Shown: piece by piece, positions 1 through 10,800 of the stretch | Layout: every line of letters begins with the position of its first letter | Position numbering within the stretch: position 1 is the first letter of the stretch | Source of the DNA: Sindora glabra | Taxonomy: Eukaryota > Streptophyta > Magnoliopsida > Fabales > Fabaceae | DNA: 64,000 nt | Reading direction: 5' to 3' | Assembly (NCBI GenBank): GCA_020226215.1 | Contig: CM035233.1 | Location: 434,001 to 498,000 of the forward strand | Translations under genes and position numbers: made by a program | Notes under the pieces: model-generated | Seen by the model: the letters and a program-made list of their open reading frames with translations, nothing else | Told to the model about the DNA's origin: nothing | The model's database searches: none

Positions 1-515
1 TTTCCTGTTGTATTTATTTTCTCCACTTGTCGTTGTTACAAGGCTCCGAAGTTGGAAACTTTCAACTGGGTATGATTGTTTTTCCGACATATGTCATCTG
101 GGTTGTTGCATTAATGGTTTGGTGTAAAATGAAAAATTGGAAACAAGGACCTGGATTTATGGTTATATTTGCTCGGTTTGTTTATTGCTTTAATGACTTG
201 GTGTAAAGTCTTCGTTTTCTAGGTTGGGTTGGGCGGTTCCTTATTAATTTCTGTCTCGTGTTCTTCTCATTAAGAGGTCTTTTCATGGTTTTTATTGCAT
301 ATGTTAGTCACAGATCTGTCAGTTTTCTTTTGCAGTTCTATGCATTGAAATCTGTTCGTTATCTTTCTCTATTTGTTTGAAATTCAACGTTCATTGGTTG
401 AATTATGAGGCTTGTTCATTGTGTTGAATTTCATTACCTTACAATCATCCTGTTGGATTGGGTCTCGTATAGAGCTTTAATTTGTTTTTCTTTTCATTTC
501 AATGTAAATGCCTAG
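1..515 (+). other. Probable 5' UTR intron (3' part) or proximal upstream region of the IQD gene
   Basis: No coding potential is seen. The stretch is T-rich and ends in a pyrimidine-rich run followed by TGCCTAG at 509-515, three bases before the ATG at 519. This looks like a splice acceptor, so the window probably opens inside an intron in the 5' UTR, an arrangement common in IQD genes. A plain promoter or leader is the alternative. No TATA box is convincing here. Confidence 0.45.
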
Positions 516-518
516 GAG

Positions 519-3500
519 ATGGGAAGGAAAGGGAGTTGGTTTTCTGCAGTGAAGAAAGCTTTCAGTCCCCATTCTAAGAAAGATCAGGTTTAAGATATAT
601 CTCATGTAATATAAGCTACATTACATTTGACGAGAGGATGAAAATATATGCATTGCATGTTTGCTTTTACAATCAGAGCAGCTTATTCTTTATTTCTTTT
701 CTTTTTTTTTTTTGAAAAAAAAGAGAAACCATAAATCGGAGAAAAAATGGTTTGGCAATCACAAGGAGTCGGATCTGGTTTTGTCATATGAAGAAGCACC
801 AATTGATGTTGCTCCCCCTGTTCCACGTACAGAAGATCTTAAATTAACCGAGGAAGGTGATGAACAAAGCAAGCATGCTTATTCTGTGGCTCTTGCCTCT
901 GCTGTTGCTGCAGAGGCTGCTGTTGCTGCTGCTCGGGCTGCTGCCGAGGTTGTTCGTCTCACAAGTGTGCCTCATTATGCTGGAAAGTCAAGACAAGAAA
1001 TAGCAGCTATCAAGATTCAGACAACATTCCGGGGATACTTGGTATGAGTTACTTATCCTGTTCACGTGTTACATGCAACAGAATGCTCTGCTTGCATCTC
1101 GCAATATGATTATCCTTTCTTTTCGAGGAGGGAAAAATAAAATTAAAGCTATAGCAGTTTTTTTAGCGTTTGATTAATGTAAAATTCTTCATCTTATTGT
1201 AAATTTAGTTATTGGATTTTAAATGGAGCTCAATACATCTGCTTAAAAATTGGTTCAAAATTTTTTATTCCTATCAGGCAGGCTTCCTTTTTTGTATCTT
1301 TATTCATGGTATTGTAGCCATTTAAATGGCTGGTCAGAGGTCCAGATGTCTGGATATACCTCTCAAAATTATATCAAACTTCCATGGCATTTTGAAAGGA
1401 AGTTTCTTCTAACTTACTGTCTGGCTTGAGTTGCTGTATAGATAATGGTTCTTGCTTTTGGGTTTCAGGCAAGACGGGCATTGCGTGCTTTGAGAGGCTT
1501 GGTGAGGTTAAAGACATTGATACAAGGGCAATCTGTCAAACGGCAAGTAGCTAGCACTTTACGATGCATGCAGACTCTTGCGCAGCTCCAGTCTCAGATT
1601 CGTGCAAGGAGGATTAGAATGTCAGAAGAGAACCAAGCTCTTCAGCGGCAGCTGCAGCAGAAACGTGAAAAAGAACTTGAGAAGCTGCAATCTTCTGTAA
1701 GAATTCTATTTATATTTGTCCTGTATGCTGTTGGCAATTGTGTAGTGCATGGTACCAAAGAGACTTTAATGATCTCTGCAGATTTGTCAGTGATTTTTCT
1801 AACTGAATGTGTCCTCTATCATATGCTTCCATTTTATTATTGTTTATTTGAGTGTTTCTCTATTTTAACCACATCTGGTGGCGCATTTTGTGCACATTGT
1901 TATTATGATTGGGTTTTCTTGTTTGTTTCCCCTCTCAAACTTTTGAAAATATAAACACACTATCGATTGGCCTTTAATTGAGGACAATTTGCTCCAGTAA
2001 AGTATGATTTTTTTTTTTTAATTTAAACATTTGTTCAGTTTGTTGGAAAAATTAAATCAAATCATCTAAAGCAGATTGAGCATTCAATCTGTTATACTTT
2101 TAGTGCCCTAGCAGCCACTCTTCAACAACAACAATAACAACAGCCTTATCCTATTAAGTGAAGCCGGCTAAATGGATTGTAAGACACTATTGAGTTCTAT
2201 CAAAAACCAAATTTTCAATGATATTATTCACCAAAAGATTCCTTTTTATAACTTCCTCCAATATCCTTTTTGGTCTTCTTTTATACTTTTTCATAGGATT
2301 AAAGATTATGTAATCAACTCTTTTCACTGGTGCCTCTAATGACTTTCTTTACACATGAACAAATCACCTTAACTGATTTTCTGTCATTTTCTCTTCAATA
2401 GGTGTCACGCTAATATGCTTTCATATGTATTTATTTCGTATCTTGTCTTTTCTTGTATGAAGAGTTTTTTGAATTTTTTGCACATCCTAATGACATCTTT
2501 TTGCAGTGGAATTTATCTATTGTCTTAATGTTTATTTATTATTATTTTTTTGGGGTGGGGGGTGGGGAGAGAGTTATTTAGGGGAATGATACATTATGAG
2601 TAGTGCTCTTGAAATTTTGGACTCAGTATACAATTTTCTTCTTTTTTTTTTGCAGCAAATTGGAGAGGAATGGGATGGTAGCTTGCAGTCAAAGGAGCAG
2701 CTTGAAGCAAAAATGTTGAGCAGGCATGAAGCTGCCATCAGGAGAGAGAGAGCTTTGGCCTATGCGTTCTCACACCAGGTAGCAGACCATCCTCTTGATA
2801 GTTTTTGGTATTTTGGATTTTTGTGATACAGAGTGAAACATGCTTTGCATAAATTAAAGTTTGAAGTCTCTTATGGAAGGCCATGCAAAGAATGAGGCCA
2901 TTTAAATTTTCTGTCATCAGTGCATTGGCTTGTCTAAACGGTTATTTCTCATTTGATGTCTTATTTATGCAAAATATTGTATGTATGGACTTGCATCTGG
3001 GCATTGCTCTATTCGCCTACTTATTTTGGCCAGGGTGATAGGTTTTAGATTCCAGTTGATGTAAATAATAATTTTTTCTACAGCAAACGTGGAAGAACCC
3101 TTCAAGGTCTACGAATCCCACATTTATGGATCCCAACAATCCCCATTGGGGCTGGAGTTGGCTAGAGCGATGGATGGCAGCACGGCCATGGGAGAGCAGA
3201 AGCATTATGGATCAACATGAGCACACATCTGTAAAAAGTGCAACACGCCATGCCATGTCTGTTGGAGAAATCACAAAATTGTATTCTCTTCGTGATAATA
3301 AGCCTTCCCCTACTGGCCAAAAATTAAGCCGACCTCCAAATTGCCGGTCCCCCGCAAAGGGCCTCTCATTGTCATCTGCTAATTGGAAAGCAAGGCCACC
3401 AACCCCTAAGGGAAGTACATGGAGAGGTGATGATGACTCTAGGAGCTTGTTTAGTGTTCAGTCAGAACACAACCGGAGGCATAGCATTGCAGGGTCATCA

Positions 3501-3755
3501 GTGAGAGATGATGAGAGCCTTGCAAGCTCACCTGCATTTCCATGCTACATGGCAGCCACAAAGTCAGCAAAGGCCAGGTCCAAATTGCAGAATCCACTAG
3601 GTGTAGATAGAATTGGGACACTTGAAAAGGGATCTGTTGTTTCTGCTAAGAAACGGCTTTCCTTCCCAGCCTCTCCAGCTAGTTCACGAAGGCATTCTGG
3701 TCCTCCTAAGGTGGAGATGATTTCCAACAAGGGTGGTACCGCAGTCACTGATTAG
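519..3755 (+). CDS. IQD: IQ67-domain (IQD) calmodulin-binding protein, five exons, 469 aa
   Basis: Plant IQD proteins bind calmodulin and act as scaffolds at microtubules, plasma membrane and nucleus. I place the coding exons at 519-587, 724-1041, 1469-1696, 2656-2778 and 3084-3755. All introns are phase 0 with GT-AG ends, and the CDS ends in TAG. The N-terminus MGRKGSWFSAVKKAFSP is typical of the family. The IQ67 region covers about residues 117-183. Its first IQ motif starts at I121 and is split after residue 129 by the phase-0 intron that is diagnostic of the family. Further IQ-like and basic helices follow (about 140-180). A WGWSWLERWMA block is at about 268-278, and the DUF4005 region with RRHSIAGSSVRDDES starts at about 377. 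The length and C-terminus resemble the Arabidopsis IQD1-4 group, especially IQD2 (recall, not a search). An Ala-rich stretch lies at about residues 85-105. No lesion is visible, so the gene looks functional. The ortholog number is not certain. Confidence 0.95.
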
Positions 3756-3900
3756 AAAGCTCGCAATGGAAATGAAATTAAAACACGTTTGACAGAATCA
3801 ATAAAAGACGGGATAGGATTTGACAGCATGTCTTCTCATCTTTGTTCTTCAGCAGCCCCATTCCTGGGCCCATTGAGGAGGAAGAAACAATAAATGTCTA
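3756..3900 (+). promoter_or_regulatory. 3' UTR of the IQD gene with two AATAAA polyadenylation signals
   Basis: AATAAA occurs at 3800-3805 and 3889-3894, 45 and 134 bases after the stop codon. The second is followed by T-rich sequence (3900-3935) suited to cleavage. The assignment rests on motif and position only. Confidence 0.6.
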
Positions 3901-5153
3901 ATTGTATCATTCTAAGTTGTCTTCAATTTTAATCTTAACATTCTTAACAACTTAGCATTGAAGCAGTTACTAGTAATGTAGTAGGATTGATTTTGGGGGT
4001 GATATTAATTTTATGATACCATCTTCACATAATGAGATACCGGAGAGACCATTTATGGAAGACATGCATTGTCTTGTGATGGGATTTACTTTGGCGCTGA
4101 TACTATTTCTTAAAAGTTTCTTCCAAAATTTTAACGATTTTTCGGGTCAAAATGTAAATTTGGTCCCTAAACTTTCACGCAAGTTTCGCTACAGTCCATT
4201 AAGATTTTTTTTTTTGGTGAGCAAATTTACCTCGTAACTTACTAGAAGCTGGCACATTCACTCTAACACTAGCTCTATTCACTTTGCTAATAAAAAATCC
4301 TTGTCGAATGTTGTTTTCCTTCTAAAAAATTAGACAAAATGGGTTGACACTACTTTTTCTTCCTTCAATTTCTTCATTGCTCGTTTTTTATTTTGAAGGA
4401 TATATGTTGCAGTTGATTCATCTGAAGGATTGATGTTGCTGTTGATTCATTGTTCATTAACGGAAGGCATATGTTGATGGTTTATTTCCATAGATAATTC
4501 ATCTCCACAACAAAACTGAGTTTTAACGTAGAAACAAATATCATTATCCCATAAGTTATTATTATTTTTTCCTTATCAAATTCCTATAATCCCAAAATGG
4601 CCTACCTAACTTAGCATAAGTAAGACGTTGTAAAAATCCTTCTGAGAGAAGGTAATTTATTGGGGAGAAAATAGACTTCTTAGAGATGGTAAAATTTTAA
4701 GTTTGGAGCTTGCCCTATGAATTTTTTCATGATGGGGTGCAAATATGATATGAAAATTTACTATACAGCGCAAGGTATGAAGCAAGTTTTTAATAGTGAA
4801 CAAATTTCGGAAATGGAGCAATATTAGCCTAAATTCCCTTGTGGAGCTTCGCAACTTTGAAATTACATTTTTACCATATAATTGATACATGTATATATTA
4901 ATATATGTAATTTTTTTAGTAATGTAACTATCATCAATATTTTTTAAAGATTTTATTTTGGTTTTTTTAATTTAATTATTACATCTAAATTAAAAAAAAA
5001 GAAAAGTATTAAAAATATTAAAGAATTTTTTTCTTTGTAGTTTGAGATGTTGAACAAATTATGTATATTTTTAAATTTATATTGTCACGTTATGTTAAAT
5101 ATTATATGTTATAAATATGTGAATTTTTTTCAAATCTTTCTATTTTCTTGGAT
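3901..5153. other. Intergenic DNA between the IQD gene and the copia element
   Basis: No gene is seen. Around 4145-4260 there is sequence of the type found in dispersed plant repeats (AAATTTGGTCCCTAAACTTT and following), but no boundaries can be set. From about 4900 the stretch becomes almost pure A/T. Confidence 0.5.
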
Positions 5154-5158
5154 ATTCC

Positions 5159-5776
5159 TGTTGGGAATTTGGATTATCATATACAGTGAAAATTCAAAAT
5201 TTGATTCGAATTCTACCTAGGATCCATGCAAAAAGCATAAATCAATGATTAGGGTTTTACCTATTATGCACTCGTGTTTCTACTAATCAAAACTTGAGAG
5301 CAGATGAATCAAACGCCGGCCAGAAGGTACAGCGTCTCTACGGTATCCACATGGAGTGAACAACGACCTCTCACCCTCTACGAATTTGGTAGGATGCGTT
5401 TTTCTCTCTAGGAATTAGGATTGGATGTTTTCTGAGTGATTTAGGGTTTGTATGGAAGTTTTGAGCGTGTCTATAATGTGCTGCCCTCAAGCCCTTTTTT
5501 ATAGAACTTAGGCAAGTTACAATCTTAGTCCTACTAGGATAATGCTTCCAAAATCCTAATCACACTTAACAACTCATTTTATCCTTATCCTAGAGATAAT
5601 GAGGAGAGATAGGACTTTTTAATTAATTATCTAATATTAGATAATATTATCTCATAATATAAATATCTTAATATTAGATAATTGTATATAGTTATCAAAT
5701 ATCAAAATAATATTATCTCATAATATATTTATCTAATATCTGATAATGTAATTATTTGATATTACTTTAATATCAC

Positions 5777-5819
<43 letters not shown>

Positions 5820-6828
5820 CGTGAATTTATTATTCTTAATAATAATATATATATGCACGAAAATAAGTTTAATTAATTAGATATTAATATAATTAAAGTC
5901 TAATTAATTATTGTCTTATTCCTACTCCTTTTGTGTGACCCTGTAGGTTCTTACTACGTTAACAATGACTCATTATTGAGCCATAGACAGTAAGCGGTAT
6001 CTAGCAATACATCACTGCCACTCAAGTAGTAAAAATGTCTGTGATTCGACATCTACCTAATACATGATCAACGTTTTGCATCATAACCCTTTTGTAATAA
6101 TATCCAAATTGAACTGGAGGCATGGAATGTGTCATCCTCGTCAATGTTCAATTTATATTTCTTGATACTGAGTAGACTTAAAATAAATGATTAATATCAC
6201 ATATTAATCTATTTGAGCATGACCATGCATTTCTAAGTCTCACTCAATCAAGGGGCCCAAGGATATTTCTCTTTTATACAAGAGTAACAAAATCCCATCT
6301 ACATCACTCACTTCTCTCTGCATGATTTATGACATATCCAATCATGCCCTATTCGTCATCCTGATTAAAGGTGACATAGGACAATATTAAAGTGAGTAAT
6401 TATTCATGTAGGGAACCATAGTGACTCAAGGTCAAAGATTTATGTATATTTGTGATCATATAAGAATAACTTATGACACGTGTATCCATGCAATATTCTC
6501 ATAGTGGATCAGTCCAGTACATTGTTCACTAGTAATGTACTCATGTATTGACTTGATATCACATATCCATGATTTATAATCATTAGTCACTATACATGCT
6601 AGTCTCGATGTATTATTACTATCTTTTTCGTAATAATATTTGACTAGAGGCATTTTAGAAATAGCGAAACTATTCCAAGGATAATTATTATATTAAGTTA
6701 TAAATTATGCATAATAATAATAAAATTATAAAAATAAAATATAATAATTAAATTACCTAAAATAAAATATAATACATTGTATATTACTTCAATCATCTAT
6801 ATGATTAGTTCTAGGACACATACTAACA
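5159..6828 (-). repeat. 3' LTR of the copia element
   Basis: This 1,670-bp LTR begins TGTTGGGAATT and ends TACTAACA on the + strand, and matches 12859-14557 along its whole length. It contains a cluster of AT palindromes (about 5624-5770), a (TA)n run (5781-5818) and a conserved non-AT block (about 5930-6640) shared with the other LTRs in the window. It is next to the polypurine tract, which makes it the 3' LTR in element orientation. Confidence 0.96.
5781..5818. repeat. (TA)n microsatellite in the 3' LTR
   Basis: About 38 bases of uninterrupted TA. It is located in the same LTR position as the longer run at 13491-13546. Confidence 0.95.
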
Positions 6829-6842
6829 ATCTCCCACTTAGG
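6829..6842 (-). other. Polypurine tract of the copia element
   Basis: On the - strand the sequence immediately before the 3' LTR reads CCTAAGTGGGAGAT, the usual purine-rich plus-strand primer of plant copia elements. It directly abuts the LTR terminus TGTTAG. Confidence 0.9.
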
Positions 6843-6856
6843 CTAGAGCCAATCAC

Positions 6857-8545
6857 TCATGTATCTAATACCAAGTGACATAATATACCATTATGCTTTT
6901 TCTGTGCTAAAGGCTTTGTCAGTGGGTCCACGATATTATCATCAGTTGGTACTTTGCATATCTTTACATCTCCCCTATCGATGATTTCTCGAATGAGATG
7001 GAAGCGCCTAAGTATGTGTTTGGATCGCTGGTGAGATCTGGGTTCCTTGGCTTGTGCAATGGCTCCATTGTTGTCACAATAGAGATCCATTGGGTTTGCA
7101 ATGCTAGGAACAACGCTAAGTTCAGTAATGAACTTTTTGATCCAAACAGCTTCTTTTGACGTATCAAAGGCAGTAATATACTTAGCTTCTGTAGTAGAGT
7201 CGGCTACTATTTCTTGCTTTGAACTCTTCCAGCACACAGCACTACCATTTAGGCTAAATACATAACCTGACTGCGATCTAAAGTCATCCTTGTCGGATTG
7301 AAAACTGGCATTAGTGTAACCTTTTACAACAAGTTCTTCCTCTCTTCCATATATTAAGAATGAATCCTTAGTCCTTCTTAAGTACTTAAGGATATTCTTA
7401 ATGGCAGTCCAGTGAGGTTCACTTGGATTTGACTGGTACCTGCTCATCATGTTTAAAGCACACGAGACATCAGGATGAGTACATATCATGACATACATGA
7501 TAGATCCAATTGTTGATGCATATGGTATCTTATTCATGCGGTCCTTCTCATCTTGTGTCAAAGGACACTGAGCTTTGGACAAATTTATGCCATGCGACAT
7601 AGGCAAAAATTCTCTTTTAGATTTTTGCAAGTTAAACCATTTTAACACTTTATCTATGTATGTACTCTGACTTACGCTAAGCAATTTTCTTGATCTATCT
7701 CTATAGATCTTAATACCTTGTATATAGGCAGCTTCACCTAAGTCTTTCATCGAGAAACAATTTCCTAACCAAGTCTTTACTGTTTGCAGTGTAAGGATAT
7801 TATTTTCGATGAGTAGTATGTCATCCACATACAATACAAGAAAAATAATTGTGCTCCCACTAACCCTTTTGTAAACACAAGATTCATCTCCATTTTTGAT
7901 AAAATCAAATTCTTTGATTACCTCATCAAAATAAAGATTCAAACTCCGTGAAGCTTGCTTTAATCCATAAATGGATCGTTGTAGCTTACATACCTTTCCA
8001 GCAGTTTCAGGAATGATAAAACCCTCAGGCTGTGTCATGTACACATCCTCGAGGAGCTTTCCATTAAGAAAAGCAGTTTTGACATCCATCTGCCAGATTT
8101 CGTAATCATAAAAAGCTGTAATAGCAAGCAAAATCTGGATGGATTTAAGCATGACAACTGGGGAATAAGTCTCATCATAGTCTATACCATGAACTTGCCT
8201 ATAATCTTTTGTGACTAATTGTCCTTTAAAGGTTTGCATGTTACCATCCATGTCGATTTTCTTCTTGAAAACCCATTTGCACCCAATAGGTTTTACCCCT
8301 TCAGGTGGATCAACCAAAGTCCATACTTGGTTGGTATACATGGAATCCATCTCAGATTTCATAGCCTTAAGCCACTTCTCAGAGTATGGCCCTTTTACAG
8401 CTTCTTGGTAAGTTGTAAACTTATCTTGATCCATGAGCAAAACATCGCCATTTTGAGTTACAAGAAATCCATATCTCTCGGGCTCATGGCGTATCCTACT
8501 AGACTTACGTGGCCCTTGTGTTACTTGAGCTAGTTCCTGACCCAC
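6857..8545 (-). pseudogene. Copia pol: reverse transcriptase and RNase H (562-codon open stretch)
   Basis: This is the longest open frame of the element. RT motifs visible: WQMDVKTAFLNG (residues 151-162), YGLKQASR (193-200) and the catalytic YVDD (239-242). The RNase H part starts near residue 405, with TTEAKY (451-456) and YCDNNGAIAQAKEP (489-502). The first RNase H aspartate, normally in GYTDAS, is Asn at residue 412 (codon at 7310-7312). The frame is closed on its N side by a stop just beyond 8545, which separates it from integrase, and the true protein is a gag-pol polyprotein. The ATG at 8545 is therefore not a real start. The RT looks structurally complete, but it cannot be made from this copy in the normal way. 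Confidence 0.93.
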
Positions 8546-9490
8546 AACATCTTATGGTCTTTTTTTAGGCTCTATTATAGGTTCAATGTTACTTTGTGAG
8601 TCTCGCACTTCTTCGATTTCTACTTTCCTCCTACAGTTTTTCTTAGAGATAAATTCTCTTTCTAGCAAAATACCAGTTCATGCGATAAACACTTTGCCTT
8701 CACTAGGATTATAGAAATAGTATTCCTTAGTTTCCTTAGGATACCCTACAAAGTAGCACTTATCCGATTTGGGTCTGAGCTTATCAGAAACTTGATGCTT
8801 TACATAGGCCTCGTAACCCTAAATCTTCATAAAAGATAAGCTGGGATGTTTCTCAGTCCATATCTCATATGGAGTCTTTTAAACCATTTTAGAAGGAACA
8901 CGGTTGAGCGTAAAAGCAGTTGTCTTTAGAGAATGCCCCCAAAAGGAAATTGGAAGATCTATATGACTCATCATAGATTGTACCATGTCTAACAAGGTAT
9001 GATTCCTCCTTTCTGAAACACCATTCCATTGTGACGTTCTAGGTGGAGTGAGTTGTGATACTATACCACACTCCTTTAGATAGTCATCAAATTCTTGGCT
9101 TAAGTATTCTCCTCCTCGATCTGATCGAAGTGTTTTAATACTTTTATCAAGTTAATTTTGCACTTCATTCTTGAATTCCTCAAACTTTTTAAAGGATTCT
9201 GATTTGTGTTTCATAAGATACACATATCCATATCTATTGAAATCATCAGTAAATGTAATGAAGTACTGGAAACCTCCTCTAGCATGTGAACTAATAGGCC
9301 CACATACATTAGTATGTATGAGACTTAATAGATCATTAGCCCTTTCACTGTGTCCAGTGAATGGTATTTTAGTCATTTTTCCTAGCAAACAAGATTTGCA
9401 TATTTCATATGATTCAAAATCAAACGAATCCAAGAATCCATCTTTATGGAGCTTGGATATGCGCTTCTCATTTATATGGCCCAAACGATA
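8546..9490 (-). pseudogene. Copia pol: GAG-pre-integrase and integrase, broken by several stops
   Basis: The open part 9152-9484 holds the zinc-binding end of the pre-integrase region (MGHINEKRISKLHKDG, then CKSCLLGK) and the start of the integrase core with IHTNVCGP and FTDDFNRYGYVYLM. The first D of the DDE triad is replaced by Asn (family residue HTDVCGP; here AAT, complement of 9308-9310). The rest of the core and the C-terminal part (8560-9150) are recognisable, including SQWNGVSERRN and a later CYFVGYPKETKEYYFYNP block, but in-frame stops interrupt them at several points. Confidence 0.88.
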
Positions 9491-9499
9491 ATGCTAGAG

Positions 9500-9940
9500 A
9501 TAGGTTGGATTTAAATCATTTGATTTAAATTACTTGGTGTTTATATTATAGAAAGGCATTTCAAGATCAAGAATATAGAGCCCATTGAACATTTGTGCAC
9601 TGCAGTAAAATATTTCATTTAAATAAACTGAACAACTTTTGTCCTTTATTATAAATGAAAAACCTCTCTTGTCTTAACAAGAAACAAAAATAATATTCCT
9701 GCTGATAGCAGGCACAAAATAACAAATTCTCTAATTCTATTACTAAACCAGAAGGTAAAGATAGATAATATGTCCCTACAGCTAACGTAGTAACTCTTGC
9801 TCCATTGCTAACTCGTAGGTCCACTTCACCTTTAGCTAGAGTCCTACTCCTTTGTAGTTCCTACATATTTGTACAAATGTGAGAACCGCATCCGATATCT
9901 AATACCTAAGATGTAGAAGTGGAACATTAATTTCTATAAC
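9500..9940 (-). pseudogene. Copia pol: aspartic protease remnant
   Basis: Reading the - strand from about 9910 gives VLDIGCGSHICTNM, where copia proteases have VLDTGCGSHICTNM. The catalytic DTG is therefore DIG (9891-9899). A stop follows right after the NM residues, and then RVSNGARVTTLAVGTYYLSLPSG continues toward the integrase side. Position between the gag zinc knuckle and integrase is as expected for copia. Confidence 0.85.
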
Positions 9941-9949
9941 ATAGATACT

Positions 9950-10800
9950 TGAAGTGGAAGTCTCACTTCCCTTCTTCTTTTTCAGATCTTCTAGATAGAC
10001 CTTACAGTTTCTTTTCTAATGTTCGGTCTGACCGCAATGGAAGCATGTCCCTTCCTTAGCCACACCCCCTTTTGGTTTCAGTGCAGAGGATTTAGACTTG
10101 GGCTTGCCTTTGGATTTGGAATCCTTCTTGTTTTTGCCCTTGCCTTTTCCTTTGCCTTTGTCCTTTTGAACCATCATTATGGTATTAGGCTTAGTCTTTT
10201 ACAAATTTTGTTCAGCAGTTCTTAACATGCTTAACAATTCTGGCAGTGGTTTGTCAATTTCATTCATGTTGTAATTCATGATAAATTGACCATAACTCTG
10301 TGGCAACAATTGCAGAATTAAGTCAGTGGCCAACTCTTGACCTAATGGAGCACCCAATCTCTCAAGGTTCTCAACATACCTAATCATTTTGAGTACATGA
10401 GGCCCAACAGGATTTCCTTTTGCCAGTTTGCACTGAAACAAGGCTTTTGTCACCTCAAACCTCTCATGCCGAGCTTGGCCTTCATAAAGTTTCTTAAGAT
10501 GCTTAAGCATGTCATAAGCTTCCATGTTCTCATGTTGCTTCTGAAGCTCAGAGTCCATAGTAGCCAACATGAGACAACCAACATCTAATGCGTCATCATA
10601 ATACTTCTTATAAGCATCCTTTTAAGCTCGAGGGGTAATAACTTTAGGTTCTTGAGGAACAGGTTCCTCTAGGACATACATTTTTCACTCATGTTTGAGG
10701 ACTATCCTCAAATTCCTGTACCAGTCCAGGAAGTTTATCCCATTCAATTTGTCCTTCTTAAGGACCGATCGCAGTAATAAGTTATTTGATGTATTAGCTA
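9950..10800 (-). pseudogene. Copia gag (UBN2-type) with CCHC zinc knuckle, broken
   Basis: The capsid-like part is open at 10199-10570 (MLATMDSELQKQHENMEAYD onward, with LKKLYEGQARHERFEVTKAL), which is typical of the UBN2 gag family. Upstream, a piece with LNGINFLDWYRNLRIVLKHE lies near 10690-10750 and ends in a stop. Downstream comes a Lys/Gly-rich tract and the knuckle CFHCGQTEH-stop-KRNC at about 9995-10050, where a stop replaces the residue after His. At least three stops separate the pieces. Confidence 0.88.

Noticed and set aside
661..723. N-terminal extension of IQD exon 2 as an independent start
   Set aside because: The stretch before 724 is a pyrimidine-rich intron end with an AG acceptor. 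Exon 1 at 519-587 supplies the typical IQD N-terminus in phase.
8211..8533. + strand ORFs opposite the copia RT
   Set aside because: Antisense shadows of the RT-RNase H frame, with no domain of their own.
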